Below, piece after piece: positions 40,133 to 49,740 of a stretch of 64,000 nt of DNA. Made by a program: the position numbers and the translations under genes. The first letter of the stretch is position 1; each line of letters opens with the position of its first letter. Origin of the DNA: Oscillospiraceae bacterium (GTDB lineage Bacteria > Bacillota > Clostridia > Oscillospirales > Oscillospiraceae). The notes under the pieces were generated by a model. The model was not told the origin of the DNA. It searched no databases and saw only the letters and a program-made list of their open reading frames with translations. The stretch is taken from positions 1-64,000 of the forward strand of contig SVLB01000006.1 of NCBI GenBank assembly GCA_015068135.1, in the 5' to 3' direction.

Positions 40133-42304
40133 TCACCCTTCCGGAATATTTTTCATAGTCAGACCGATGCGCTTGCGCTTTTCGTCCACTTCCAGAACGC
40201 ACACCTTTACGATATCGCCCACCTGGACCACTTCGGAGGGGTGGCGCACCTTATGCTTTGCCACCTGAGAGATATGGACCAGTCCGTCCTGATGGACACC
40301 GATGTCCACAAATACACCGAAGTCGATCACATTGCGCACCGTGCCGGACAGCACCATTCCGGGCTTGAGATCCTTCATCTCCAGCACATCCGTCCGCAAA
40401 ATAGGCGCAGGCAGATCCTCTCTGGGGTCCCGACCGGGCTTCATCAGCTCCTTGGCAACGTCCTGCAGGGTGGGAACACCCACACCGCACTGCTGAGCCA
40501 GCGCTTCCGCGCCCAATTCTTCGATCTTTTGGGCAAGCTCGGAAAGCTTGCCGCCGGCAATATCGGCTTTCGAATAACCGCACAGCTCCAAAAGCTTTTT
40601 GGCGGCATCATAGGACTCCGGATGGACACCGGTATTGTCCAAAATTTCCTTGCTCTCCGGCACACGGAGGAAGCCTGCGCACTGCTGGAAGGCCTTAGGT
40701 CCCAGCTTGGGAACTTTCTTCAGCTGGCTGCGGCTGGTAAAGGCACCGTTCTCCTCCCGGTATGCCACCACATTTTTGGCAGTGGTGCCATTAAGACCGG
40801 AAACCTGCTGCAAAAGGCTCACAGAAGCAGTATTCAGATCCACGCCCACAGCATTGACGCAGTCCTCCACCACGCCGCCCAAAGCCTCATCCAGCCGCTT
40901 TTGGGGCATATCGTGCTGGTACTGACCCACGCCGATGGCTTTGGGATCGATCTTAACAAGCTCTGCCAACGGATCCTGGAGCCGACGGGCAATGGACACG
41001 GCACTGCGCAGATTCACATCGTAATCCGGGAACTCCTCTGCCGCCAGCTTGGAGGCGGAATACACAGAAGCACCGGCTTCATTGACGATCATATAGCTCA
41101 CACCGGGAAGGTTTTTCAGCATCTCCACAGTCATGGCTTCCGTCTCCCGGGAGGCGGTGCCGTTACCGATGGCAATATGCACCACACCATGCTTGCGGAT
41201 CATACCGGAGAGGATGTGGATAGCCTCCTCCTTTTTCCGCTGAGAAAAGGTGGGATACACCACATTGGTATCCAGCACTCTGCCTGTGCTGTCCACCACA
41301 GCCACCTTACAGCCGTTGCGGTATCCCGGGTCCAGCCCCATGGTCACGAAGCCCTTGACAGGTCTTGCCATCAAAAGAGGCTTCAGATTCAATGCAAAGT
41401 TAGAAATGGCAGATTCTGCCGCCCGGTCCGTCAGGGTATTGCGCAGTTCCCGCTCCGCACTGGGGGCAATGAGCCGATTGTAGGCATCCTCTGCAGCGGC
41501 ACGGACAAAGCTCGACACATACATGGTGGGCTTCAGCGCGCCTCTGCACACCAACGCCTGGCCGGTCACACCGGGAAGCAACGCCTCCACCTTCAAAAAG
41601 CCTTCCTTTTCGCCCCGGTTAATGGCCAGGATCTGATGATTCTGCAAACGGGATACCGGGGTCTTAAATTCGTAATACAGCTGATAGACGCTTTCTGCCT
41701 CGGGGTCAGTGGCGCAAACCGTCACAATAGCTTCCTTCTCCATTTTCTCGCGGAGGGCCTTGCGGATGGAAGCATCATCGGAGATCATTTCTGCAATGAT
41801 ATCAGAAGCGCCAGCCAGGGCATCTTCCAGGGTTTCCACACCCTTTTCCGGGTCAATATAGTCCTGAGCCAGCACATTGGGATCCTGCCCGTCCTGCTCA
41901 TAGATAGCAAGAGCCAGGGGCTCGAGCCCCTTTTCCTTGGCAACGGTGGCACGGGTGCGGCGCTTTTGCTTGTAGGGGCGGTACAGATCCTCCACCTCTG
42001 CCAGGGTTGCGGCGGACAGAATGGCCTGCTCCAGTTCTTCCGTCAGCTTGTCCTGACCGGAGATGGAGCGGATCACCTCGTCCTTCCGCTCTGCCAGATT
42101 CCGCAGATACTGCAGACGGGTCTCCAGGTTGCGAAGGGTGGTATCGTCCATGGCTCCGTGCATTTCCTTGCGGTAACGGGCAATGAAGGGAATGGTGTTG
42201 CCCTCATCCAGAAGGGCCACCACGTTATCAATATATTCCTGCTTTTGGCCCAGCTCCTGGGCAAGCATTTCATTGATGGAAAGCATAGCATTCTCCTTGT
42301 TCAT
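40133..42304 (-). CDS. tex: Tex-family RNA-binding transcription accessory protein
   Basis: 723 residues, full length. Order: helical Tex N-terminus (MLSINEMLAQELGQKQEYID; NTIPFIARYRKEMHGAMDD), YqgF-like domain (FVTMGLDPGYRNGCKVAVVD), helix-hairpin-helix pairs (DLNTASVSLLQQVSGLNGT) and a C-terminal S1 domain (GTVRNVIDFGVFVDIGVHQD, GLVHISQV). Cytoplasmic nucleic-acid-binding factor affecting transcription. Its start region is a slightly odd long N-terminal extension (MNKENA). Divergent from the kinase-like gene. Confidence 0.97.
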   Translation of the reverse strand: MNKENAMLSINEMLAQELGQKQEYIDNVVALLDEGNTIPFIARYRKEMHGAMDDTTLRNLETRLQYLRNLAERKDEVIRSISGQDKLTEELEQAILSAATLAEVEDLYRPYKQKRRTRATVAKEKGLEPLALAIYEQDGQDPNVLAQDYIDPEKGVETLEDALAGASDIIAEMISDDASIRKALREKMEKEAIVTVCATDPEAESVYQLYYEFKTPVSRLQNHQILAINRGEKEGFLKVEALLPGVTGQALVCRGALKPTMYVSSFVRAAAEDAYNRLIAPSAERELRNTLTDRAAESAISNFALNLKPLLMARPVKGFVTMGLDPGYRNGCKVAVVDSTGRVLDTNVVYPTFSQRKKEEAIHILSGMIRKHGVVHIAIGNGTASRETEAMTVEMLKNLPGVSYMIVNEAGASVYSASKLAAEEFPDYDVNLRSAVSIARRLQDPLAELVKIDPKAIGVGQYQHDMPQKRLDEALGGVVEDCVNAVGVDLNTASVSLLQQVSGLNGTTAKNVVAYREENGAFTSRSQLKKVPKLGPKAFQQCAGFLRVPESKEILDNTGVHPESYDAAKKLLELCGYSKADIAGGKLSELAQKIEELGAEALAQQCGVGVPTLQDVAKELMKPGRDPREDLPAPILRTDVLEMKDLKPGMVLSGTVRNVIDFGVFVDIGVHQDGLVHISQVAKHKVRHPSEVVQVGDIVKVCVLEVDEKRKRIGLTMKNIPEG

Positions 42305-42388
42305 AAGATATGCTCAGTATACCACATTCCGCCAAAAATGGCAACGAAACATTTTTTACAGGCACTCAGTATTCCTACACAAAAAGAT

Positions 42389-42417
42389 TTGACAAGCAGA
42401 TAATCTATTAGTATAAT
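42389..42417 (+). promoter_or_regulatory. Consensus promoter of the cytidylate-kinase-like gene
   Basis: TTGACA (42389-42394), exactly 17 nt, TATAAT (42412-42417), 33 nt before the ATG at 42451. Both boxes match consensus. Confidence 0.9.
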
Positions 42418-42450
42418 ATAACTAGAAAACCATTGTGAGGAGGCATCTTT

Positions 42451-43065
42451 ATGGAAAAGAAAATCATCACCATCAGCCGTCAGTTTGGCAGCGGTGGCCG
42501 TACCGTCGGTCATCAGGTCGCCGAGAAATTGGGCATTCCCTTTTATGATAAGGAGCTGGTGGATCAGATCGCTCTGGAGTCCGGTTTCTCCGCCAAGTTT
42601 GTGGAAGAACACGGTGAACACTCCCCCGGCAAGAGTCTCCTTTCCTACGCCTTTGCCCCCCAGGGCATTCCCGGCGTGATGAACGGCCTTTCCACTGCAG
42701 ATTTTCTGTGGAACATCCAGTGCAATGTGATCCTGCAGCTGGCAGAAAAGGGCCCCTGCGTGATCGTAGGCCGGAATGCTGACTATATTCTGAAGGATCG
42801 GGAGGATACTCTCCACATCTTTGTCCATGCGGACAAGGAATTCCGGGCAGACCGCATCGTCCGTCTGTACGGCGAATCGGAAAAGAGCCCCCAGTCCCGT
42901 TTGAACGAAAAGGATAAGCGCCGTAAGGTCAATTATCAACATTATACCGGCCGCACCTGGGGCGATGCCAAGAATTATGACGTCACCTTCAACACCGGTA
43001 TGCTGGGTGTGGATTATGTATCCGATATCATCGTAGACATGGTCAGACGGAGCCAGGAAAAGTAA
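42451..43065 (+). CDS. Cytidylate-kinase-like protein
   Basis: 204 residues. P-loop variant ISRQFGSGGRTVGHQVAEKL, the form found in the clostridial cytidylate-kinase-like family, then PFYDKELVDQIA and VIVGRNADYILKDR; the lid VHADKEFRADRIVRLYG and KRRKVNYQHYTGRTWGDAKN follow. It differs from true Cmk by the SGG loop and the C-terminal half, so the phosphate acceptor is uncertain. Monocistronic with a consensus promoter and its own terminator, which suggests a high constitutive level. Confidence 0.9.
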   Translation: MEKKIITISRQFGSGGRTVGHQVAEKLGIPFYDKELVDQIALESGFSAKFVEEHGEHSPGKSLLSYAFAPQGIPGVMNGLSTADFLWNIQCNVILQLAEKGPCVIVGRNADYILKDREDTLHIFVHADKEFRADRIVRLYGESEKSPQSRLNEKDKRRKVNYQHYTGRTWGDAKNYDVTFNTGMLGVDYVSDIIVDMVRRSQEK

Positions 43066-43077
43066 TACATATTTCAT

Positions 43078-43116
43078 AAAGGCTGGGGTCAGGCGCATTT
43101 CCTGACCCCAGCCTTT
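43078..43116. terminator. Strong bidirectional terminator
   Basis: AAAGGCTGGGGTCAGG-CGCATTT-CCTGACCCCAGCCTTT, a perfect 16-bp stem between convergent genes. Confidence 0.92.
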
Positions 43117-43131
43117 ATGATAAGATCTGAA

Positions 43132-44274
43132 TTATTCTTTTTCATCCGCAATGTGGATATTCACACCGTTGACTTCCACATTTTCATCGGCGCAAATCAA
43201 TATGTACTTCACGCCTCCAATGATCCGGGTTTCGATCAGGTCGCTGCGCTCGGGATTGACCTTGATGGACACATCCGGGGTATTGATCTCGAAACGCTTG
43301 TTATTGATGATATTCTTAGGGTGAAGCTGGGCTTCCGCGCCAAAGACCTCATCAAATTCCACACTGAATTTGGAAAGATTCTTATCCGGCACCGCACAGG
43401 TAGCCAAGGCATCCTTGATCTGCTCCTTGGAGATCAAAAGAGGCTCCGGTACACGGCTTTCTTTATGCATATCGATGGCCTGGCGCAGCTGGTCATGGAC
43501 GGTCTGCACCACCTCCAAGTCGCAGGAATCCTCCAAACTGGTGGTCAAAAGTGCCTCAAAAGACTTTTTTTGCTCCACTGCAGCCATAGGCGCCTTGCAT
43601 TTGAATAGTGCATCCACCACTGCCTCGTGATTGTCCTTAGGGCTATGGGTATAGAACAGCGCATTATAAATGTTCGTTGCCCGGTTATCGAAGGCCGGGA
43701 ACAAAAAGCCCAGCTCCGGGGCGCCTGCCACATTGGCAACCCCTCCGTCATGGAAGGCCTTTTCCTGGGGATCGTAGCGCAGGGTGGGCTTGGTCAGCTT
43801 TACAGGACAAATGGCGCACAAAATGTAAGTAAAGGTCTCGCTGGAGGCATCGGCCTGGGTTTCATCGTCCCGACTCTTGAAGGGCACATCGTATACATCG
43901 CAGCCCAACAAGATCAGATAATTGTCATCAAAATGGACAGAGTCCATGATCTTTCGGTACAGAGCTTCCCGGGCTTCCCCATCCTGAAGCTTGGAATTGC
44001 GAAGCTGCATAAGCAGCTTATGCTCTTCGCTGTCCGCCACCTGGGAGGTCTTAAAGGTGATGTCAATGAGATTCTTTCCCAAAGAGCCGGAAAGGACCCG
44101 TTTCAGTGTGGCAAAATACTTTTCGCCCTCGTTTTCGGGCATGGTACCGGTTCCCTGGGAGAATTCAGAAATGATCTCCTTTTGGGTATTGATATAGCAC
44201 CCATAGATGGTCGTAATATTACTGCGGTCCCGGCGCACTCTGCGCCGCAGCTCGCCAATTTCTTTCTCGTTCAT
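43132..44274 (-). CDS. DUF4317 protein
   Basis: 380 residues. Begins MNEKEIGELRRRVRRDRSNI and contains IYGCYINTQKEIISEFSQGT and DDNYLILLGCDVYDVPFKSRD, which are typical of the clostridial DUF4317 family. Acidic, cytoplasmic, no membrane segment; function unknown. It is the last gene of a tight leftward run, 6 nt after the pgsA stop. Confidence 0.9.
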   Translation of the reverse strand: MNEKEIGELRRRVRRDRSNITTIYGCYINTQKEIISEFSQGTGTMPENEGEKYFATLKRVLSGSLGKNLIDITFKTSQVADSEEHKLLMQLRNSKLQDGEAREALYRKIMDSVHFDDNYLILLGCDVYDVPFKSRDDETQADASSETFTYILCAICPVKLTKPTLRYDPQEKAFHDGGVANVAGAPELGFLFPAFDNRATNIYNALFYTHSPKDNHEAVVDALFKCKAPMAAVEQKKSFEALLTTSLEDSCDLEVVQTVHDQLRQAIDMHKESRVPEPLLISKEQIKDALATCAVPDKNLSKFSVEFDEVFGAEAQLHPKNIINNKRFEINTPDVSIKVNPERSDLIETRIIGGVKYILICADENVEVNGVNIHIADEKE

Positions 44275-44280
44275 AGGTGT

Positions 44281-44823
44281 TTACGCCTCGTCGTCCCAAA
44301 GGCAGTTCCAGTTCTGAATGAAGTACTCAATACCGGAATATACCGTGGTGACCACTGTCACACCAACAACGATCCAGTTGGTGATCTCCACCTGGGGAAA
44401 TACGATCATCACGCAAAGGCCCACCATGGTGCTGGCGGTCTTGACCTTGCCGCTCCAACCGGCAGCAATGACCTTACCCTTACCCACAGCCACCAGGCGC
44501 AGGCCGGTCACCGCAAACTCACGGGTCAAAACGATCATCAGCGCCCAGGCAGGAAAAATGCCCCACTCACAGAAAATCACCATAGCCGCAATGGTCAGAA
44601 GCTTATCTGCCAGGGGGTCCAGGAATTTACCGAAGTCACTGACCTGGTTATATTTCCGGGCAATATGACCGTCAACATAGTCGGTAATGCTGGCAATGAT
44701 GAACACTGCCAAAGACGTATATCTGAGGACCAGGTTCGTGCCGAAATCGCTCAGGTACATAAGAAGCATAAACAGTGGGATAAATACCACACGGGCCAAG
44801 GTGATCTTACTTGCAGTTGTCAT
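44281..44823 (-). CDS. pgsA: CDP-diacylglycerol-glycerol-3-phosphate 3-phosphatidyltransferase
   Basis: 180 residues. Commits CDP-diacylglycerol to phosphatidylglycerol synthesis in the membrane. CDP-alcohol phosphotransferase signature complete: D48-x2-D51-G-x2-A-R-x8-G65-x3-D69-x3-D73 (DYVDGHIARKYNQVSDFGKF then LDPLADK). Five to six hydrophobic segments. Start overlaps the rimO stop (ATGA), so translation is coupled. Confidence 0.95.
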   Translation of the reverse strand: MTTASKITLARVVFIPLFMLLMYLSDFGTNLVLRYTSLAVFIIASITDYVDGHIARKYNQVSDFGKFLDPLADKLLTIAAMVIFCEWGIFPAWALMIVLTREFAVTGLRLVAVGKGKVIAAGWSGKVKTASTMVGLCVMIVFPQVEITNWIVVGVTVVTTVYSGIEYFIQNWNCLWDDEA

Positions 44824-46154
44824 ACAGATTCCTCCACAATATAGCCGGTGAGATCGCCCTCGATCAAACCGTCAATAGTCAGCTTTACAAAGCTGCCCTC
44901 GCTCAGGGCTTCTTCCGATGCGATCCACACCCGGCCGTCAATTTCCGGGGAGTCCGCAAAGGTGCGTCCATAGAACTGTTCATATTCCGGGTCAAAGCCG
45001 TCCACCAAAACATCGACGGTCTTGCCGATCCAGGAATTGCTGTAATCATCCATAATGGACGACTGGATGGTCTCCACCATCCGGGCCCGTTCCAGGGCCA
45101 CTTCTTCCTCCACATGGGGCATATCATAAGCCGGGGTTCCCTCCTCCGGGGAGAACGGAAATGCGCCCACACGCTCCAGGCGCTGTTCCTTCAGGAAGCG
45201 GCACAGCTCCTCAAATTCCTCCTCCCCTTCTCCGGGAAGGCCGGTGATCACACTGGTGCGCAGTACAAGGCCGGGAATCCGGCTGCGCAGAGTCCGGAAA
45301 AGATTTCTCAGGAACGCTCCGTCACCCCGGCGGTTCATAAGCTTCAGGATCTTACTGTTACAGTGCTGGATGGGAATATCCAGGTATTTTACGATCTTCG
45401 GCTCTGTGGCCATAACTTCAATAAAGTCATCGTCGATCTCATCGGGATAGACATAGTGGACACGGATCCACCGGAAGCCTTCGATTTTGCAAAGCTCCCT
45501 TAAAAGATCGGGCAAAAGTCTTTTATGTCCCGGAAGGTCCGTGCCGTAGCGGCTGGTATCCTGGGCCACCACGATCAGTTCCTTCACGCCGCCGGCAGCC
45601 AGGAGCCTTGCCTCATAAAGCACATCGTCCATACTGCGGCTGCGGAATTTGCCCCGCAAATAGGGAATGATACAGTAGGAACAGCGGTTATCACAGCCCT
45701 CGGCGATCTTCAGGTAGGCATAATGCTCCGGTGTGGTCAGGATCCGTCCGGTCTCCTCCTCGGGGGCATCGATGGATCCAAAATCCGCAATGGATTTTCC
45801 ATCCAGCAACGCCTCGATGGCTTCCACCACCCGGGTATAGCTTCCGGTACCCAATACGCCGTCCACCTCCGGCAGTTCCCGGAAGATCTCCTCCTGATAC
45901 CGTTGGGATAGGCAGCCGGTGACCAGGATCTTTCCTACCTGCCCCTCTGCCTTCAGACCCGCTGTGAGCAGGATATGGTCGATGGCCTCTGCCTTGGCAG
46001 AGTCAATGAAGCCGCAGGTGTTGATCACCACCACATCACTGCCGGCAAGCCCGGACAGCACCGTATGCCCAGCCTCCTGCACCCGGTACATCATCCGTTC
46101 GCAGTCTACCTGGTTTTTGGCACAGCCCAGGGATATAAAACCGATATTTGCCAT
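44820..46154 (-). CDS. rimO: Ribosomal protein uS12 methylthiotransferase
   Basis: 444 residues. Radical-SAM enzyme adding a methylthio group to an Asp of ribosomal protein S12. UPF0004 domain with Cys in ISLGCAKNQVDCE, VVINTCGFIDSAK and VTGCLSQRY; radical SAM motif EGCDNRCSYCIIPYLRG (Cx3CxxC) near 145-160; a C-terminal TRAM domain ends in DGLIEGDLTGYIVEE. The substrate-distinguishing features fit RimO rather than MiaB (TRAM with ESV end; CIIPYLRGKFRSR). It shares one base with the recX stop. Confidence 0.96.
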   Translation of the reverse strand: MANIGFISLGCAKNQVDCERMMYRVQEAGHTVLSGLAGSDVVVINTCGFIDSAKAEAIDHILLTAGLKAEGQVGKILVTGCLSQRYQEEIFRELPEVDGVLGTGSYTRVVEAIEALLDGKSIADFGSIDAPEEETGRILTTPEHYAYLKIAEGCDNRCSYCIIPYLRGKFRSRSMDDVLYEARLLAAGGVKELIVVAQDTSRYGTDLPGHKRLLPDLLRELCKIEGFRWIRVHYVYPDEIDDDFIEVMATEPKIVKYLDIPIQHCNSKILKLMNRRGDGAFLRNLFRTLRSRIPGLVLRTSVITGLPGEGEEEFEELCRFLKEQRLERVGAFPFSPEEGTPAYDMPHVEEEVALERARMVETIQSSIMDDYSNSWIGKTVDVLVDGFDPEYEQFYGRTFADSPEIDGRVWIASEEALSEGSFVKLTIDGLIEGDLTGYIVEESV

Positions 46155-46780
46155 TAAACATCCTCCAGCAAATCGTTATCTACACAAAGCCGCTGTAATA
46201 CGCGGCGGATATTGCCATAGCTGTGACCACGGCGAATCAGGGCATCGATGGCTTTTTTTACAGCCCGCTCGTCCTCAGGATCCGTAAGCCGTTGGCGCAA
46301 AAAGCTTTCGATGGCATCCTCCTGGTCGGGATAGTCAGAAAGAGCATCCTCCCAATATTCCTTGGGAACACGCTTTTCGTACAGCGCCTGCTTGGCTCTG
46401 GCCTTTCCGTAGCCCTTGCGGATACAATGCTCCACCACACTTTGTGCGGTTTTGGCATCGTCCACCAAGGACATTTCCGAAAGCCATGCAACGGCATCCC
46501 GGGCCTGGGCAGGATCCTCCCCTTTTTGGATCAGACGGTGCTCCAGATCCCGCTTGGCAACATTGGATGCGGAAATGATCCGCACTGCCCGCATTTTTGC
46601 GGACATGGCACCGGCGGCGGTATGCAGACTCTCCAGCTCTTCATCGCCCAGTTCCTTCCCAGGGTAGAGAAGAAAATCCTGGACTGTCTGCCGGTACAGC
46701 CGCAAAACACTGCCGTCTTCCAAGGTAACCTTATATCTGCCTACCCGGTCCGGGCTTGCAGATACAGACTCAATCCTCAT
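46154..46780 (-). CDS. recX: RecA regulator RecX
   Basis: 208 residues. Inhibits or tunes RecA filaments. Helical repeats: [39 protein letters not shown], and [20 protein letters not shown], the characteristic three-helix tandem repeats. N-terminal extension of beta type ([20 protein letters not shown]) as in many clostridial RecX. Overlaps the end of recA by 11 nt, which supports co-transcription with its target. Confidence 0.92.
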   Translation of the reverse strand: MRIESVSASPDRVGRYKVTLEDGSVLRLYRQTVQDFLLYPGKELGDEELESLHTAAGAMSAKMRAVRIISASNVAKRDLEHRLIQKGEDPAQARDAVAWLSEMSLVDDAKTAQSVVEHCIRKGYGKARAKQALYEKRVPKEYWEDALSDYPDQEDAIESFLRQRLTDPEDERAVKKAIDALIRRGHSYGNIRRVLQRLCVDNDLLEDV

Positions 46781-47873
46781 CGTCGAAATCGTCGGCGCTT
46801 ACGGCAATGGGCCGCTCTGCCGCCTTGGCAGCGGGCTTGGCGGTATGCTGGGCCTTGCTCATGCACTCACGCACCTGGGCCTCTACAGTCTCCGCGATCT
46901 CAGGATTTTCCTGGAGGAAGGCCTTTACGCTGTCCTTGCCCTGGCCAATGCGCTCCTCGCCCATGCTGAACCAGCTGCCGCTCTTTTGCACCACATCGTA
47001 CTGCACAGCCAGGTCCACCAACTCGCCCCACTTGCTGATGCCCTCTCCGTACATAATGTCGAAGTAGGCTTCCCGGAAGGGAGGGGCCACTTTATTCTTG
47101 ACGACCTTAACACGGGTCTTATTGCCGACCACCTCGCCGCCTTCTTTGATAGCTTCCACTCTGCGCACATCCAAGCGGACAGAGGAGTAGAACTTCAAGG
47201 CATTGCCGCCGGTGGTGGTTTCGGGGTTTCCGTACATGACGCCGATCTTCATACGCAGCTGATTAATAAAGATGACCACACAATTGGTCTTGGCGATGGT
47301 GCCTGCCAGCTTCCGCAGAGCCTGGCTCATGAGTCTTGCCTGCAAGCCTACGAAGGTATCACCCATTTCGCCCTCAATTTCCTGCTTGGGCACCAGGGCG
47401 GCAACGGAGTCCACAACTACCGCATCCACCGCGCCGGAGCGCACCAATGCATCGGTGATCTCCAACGCCTGCTCACCGGTATCGGGCTGGGAAACCAGCA
47501 TATTGTCCGTATCCACGCCCAAAGCGGCGGCATACACAGGATCCAAAGCGTGCTCAGCATCCACGAAGGCCACCTCACCGCCCATTTTCTGAGCCTGCGC
47601 CAAAATATGCAGTGCCAAAGTGGTTTTACCGGAGGATTCCGGTCCGTAGATCTCAATAATACGGCCCTTGGGGACACCGCCAATGCCCAAAGCCGCATCC
47701 AAAGCCAGGGAGCCGGTGGGAATGGCATCCACATTCATATCCGGGCGGTCGCCCAGGCGCATGACTGTACCCTTACCGAAATTCTTTTCGATCTGAGACA
47801 GTGCGGTCTGCAATGCCTTTTTCTTATCCGCCGCGGGGGTAGGTGCCTCATAAGCTGTCTTTTTCGTCGCCAT
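46770..47873 (-). CDS. recA: Recombinase RecA
   Basis: 367 residues, full length. ATP-dependent strand exchange and LexA-type repressor co-protease. Walker [10 protein letters not shown] (near 77-85), Walker [11 protein letters not shown]2 loop region [17 protein letters not shown], and an acidic C-terminus (DDFDDED). It begins 2 nt after the prmC stop and overlaps recX. It lies deep in a ten-gene run rather than as a stand-alone SOS gene; no LexA box was looked for beyond visual scan and none is obvious. Confidence 0.99.
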   Translation of the reverse strand: MATKKTAYEAPTPAADKKKALQTALSQIEKNFGKGTVMRLGDRPDMNVDAIPTGSLALDAALGIGGVPKGRIIEIYGPESSGKTTLALHILAQAQKMGGEVAFVDAEHALDPVYAAALGVDTDNMLVSQPDTGEQALEITDALVRSGAVDAVVVDSVAALVPKQEIEGEMGDTFVGLQARLMSQALRKLAGTIAKTNCVVIFINQLRMKIGVMYGNPETTTGGNALKFYSSVRLDVRRVEAIKEGGEVVGNKTRVKVVKNKVAPPFREAYFDIMYGEGISKWGELVDLAVQYDVVQKSGSWFSMGEERIGQGKDSVKAFLQENPEIAETVEAQVRECMSKAQHTAKPAAKAAERPIAVSADDFDDED

Positions 47874-47875
47874 AA

Positions 47876-48745
47876 TTATTCCTCCCTAAGCTGTGCCAGC
47901 ACAGCCCTTTCTCTGTCATTAAAATCGTTTACGCGCTCCAAAACCTTGTAGCCGTTTTCTGCCAGGATCCGGCAGACATCATCCCCCTGCCCTGCGCCAA
48001 ATTCAAAGCACAGATAGCCGCCGGGCTTCAGGGCCGCGGCATACTTTTGGGCAATACTGCGGTAGAAGACCAGGCCGTCGTCGCCGCCGTGGAGGGCCAA
48101 ATGGGGCTCATAATCCTTTACACTGCTGTCCAGCTCTCCCATTTCCTTGGTGGTGATATAGGGAGGGTTGGATACGATCATATCAAATTTACCCAAAAAG
48201 GGCATGGGAGCCGCCAAAGCATCTGCCCGGACACAGCTGACCCGTCCGCCCAGCTTATGGGTAGTCACATTCTTTTTGGCAACCGCCAAAGCCTGAGGGG
48301 ATACATCCGCCAAAGTGACCTTGGCATCCTTTACCCTGTCGGCAATGGCCAGCCCAATACAGCCGGAGCCGGTGCAAAGGTCCAGGATCCTGGGGCTTGC
48401 CCCCAAAAACAGGGCCTTGTGGATCGCCAGCTGGGTCACGGCACAGGTATCATCCCGGGGGATCAGCACATTGGGATCCACATACAGCTTCAGTCCGTAA
48501 AACTCCCATTCCCCAAGGATATAGGCCAGGGGTTCCTGCTTCAGCACCCGTTCCACACATTCTGAAAGGGTTTGGCAGGCCTTATCCCCCGCATACAGTT
48601 CTCCCCGGGTGATCACCGCATGGGGCTCCACCTGGGCGGCATATGCCACCAATTCCCGGGCTAACGTGCTTGCGGTTTGGGCATCCTCCCGGGTCATGAT
48701 CGCCCGTCTTGCTTCCAGGTACAGATCTGACAGCTTTTTTACCAC
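47876..48745 (-). CDS. prmC: Release-factor glutamine methyltransferase
   Basis: 289 residues. Methylates Gln of the GGQ motif in RF1/RF2 using SAM. N-terminal helical domain, then SAM motif [19 protein letters not shown] and the substrate motif [13 protein letters not shown] (NPPY). Its first 7 nt overlap the DUF1385 gene. Together with rimO it gives the operon a translation-quality flavour. Confidence 0.95.
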   Translation of the reverse strand: MVKKLSDLYLEARRAIMTREDAQTASTLARELVAYAAQVEPHAVITRGELYAGDKACQTLSECVERVLKQEPLAYILGEWEFYGLKLYVDPNVLIPRDDTCAVTQLAIHKALFLGASPRILDLCTGSGCIGLAIADRVKDAKVTLADVSPQALAVAKKNVTTHKLGGRVSCVRADALAAPMPFLGKFDMIVSNPPYITTKEMGELDSSVKDYEPHLALHGGDDGLVFYRSIAQKYAAALKPGGYLCFEFGAGQGDDVCRILAENGYKVLERVNDFNDRERAVLAQLREE

Positions 48746-49728
48746 TTGTCCTCTCCCTCCGTTTCCGGAAGCACTGCCTTCAACGCCTCAATACCCACTT
48801 CGATCATGGAGTCGTCAGGCTCATTGGTGGTAATGTTCTGCAGCCACAGACCGGGAGCCATGAGGATCCGGGTAAACCAATTGTCATGGCGGCCCAAAAA
48901 GCGGTTGATCTCATAGGTGACGCAGACGACCAGGGGCAGCAGAAGCAGCTTAAAGAGGATCATGATCAGCTTATACAGGAAGCTGCCCTTCATTGCCGCC
49001 AACCCGGGAGCCAGCTCCAAAAGCAAGCTCGATGCGGCAGAGAATACCAGTATGGACAAAACCACTACGACCAGCAAAAAGCTGGTGCCGCAGCGGGGGT
49101 GCTTTCGGGTCTGCTTGCGGACATTTTCCACAGTCAGCTCTAAGCCCGCTTCATAGCAGCGGATGGTTTTATGCTCCGCGCCGTGGTAAGCAAAGACCCG
49201 CTTCATCTCGGACATTCTGGAGGCCAGATACATATAGCCGATGAGGATCACAATGCGCACACCGCCTTCCAGCAAATGGAGCAAAAACACATTGGGGATC
49301 AGTTCATCAAAGAAGCTGCTCACCAGCATAGGAATCAGGAAAAACAGGCCGATGGACATGAGCAGTCCCAATGCCACGGCAATGCCAATAACTGCCTTTT
49401 GGAAAGCCGCGCTTCCCAGTTTCTTTTCCAGCCATGCGTCAAATTTGGACTGCTTCTCCGGTTCTGCATTCTCATCCGGAGACAGGTCCGCAGAGCGCAT
49501 GATGGCTTTGGTACCCAGTACCTGGGAATCAAAGAAGTTGATGGCGCCCCGGATAAAGGGCCAGGTCAGAGGGTTCTTTTTGGAACGGAACTTTCGGTCG
49601 GAAACCTCCACCTTCAGACCGTCCTTGCTGCGGACCACAATGGCATCTTTTTTGGGGCCACGCATCATAATGCCCTCGATCAGAGCCTGTCCGCCAATGG
49701 ACGTTTTGAATTTTTCGTTTGTTCTCAT
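48739..49728 (-). CDS. DUF1385 membrane protein
   Basis: 329 residues. Begins with the family's TSIGGQALIEGIMMRGPKKD; four to five hydrophobic segments follow (AVIGIAVALGLLMSIGLFFL, VVVLSILVFSAASSLL, LIMILFKLLLLPLVVCVTYE). Contains YHGAEHKTIRCYEAGLEL and RHPRCGTSFLL, conserved in the family and possibly metal-binding. Often found beside prmC in Firmicutes, as here. Function not established. Confidence 0.93.
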   Translation of the reverse strand: MRTNEKFKTSIGGQALIEGIMMRGPKKDAIVVRSKDGLKVEVSDRKFRSKKNPLTWPFIRGAINFFDSQVLGTKAIMRSADLSPDENAEPEKQSKFDAWLEKKLGSAAFQKAVIGIAVALGLLMSIGLFFLIPMLVSSFFDELIPNVFLLHLLEGGVRIVILIGYMYLASRMSEMKRVFAYHGAEHKTIRCYEAGLELTVENVRKQTRKHPRCGTSFLLVVVVLSILVFSAASSLLLELAPGLAAMKGSFLYKLIMILFKLLLLPLVVCVTYEINRFLGRHDNWFTRILMAPGLWLQNITTNEPDDSMIEVGIEALKAVLPETEGEDKW

Positions 49729-49740
49729 TTTATTACCTTC

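Noticed and set aside
40085-42403. 772-codon ORF antisense to tex
   Set aside because: Shadow frame of a full-length conserved tex gene; low-information protein with runs of His and Gly.
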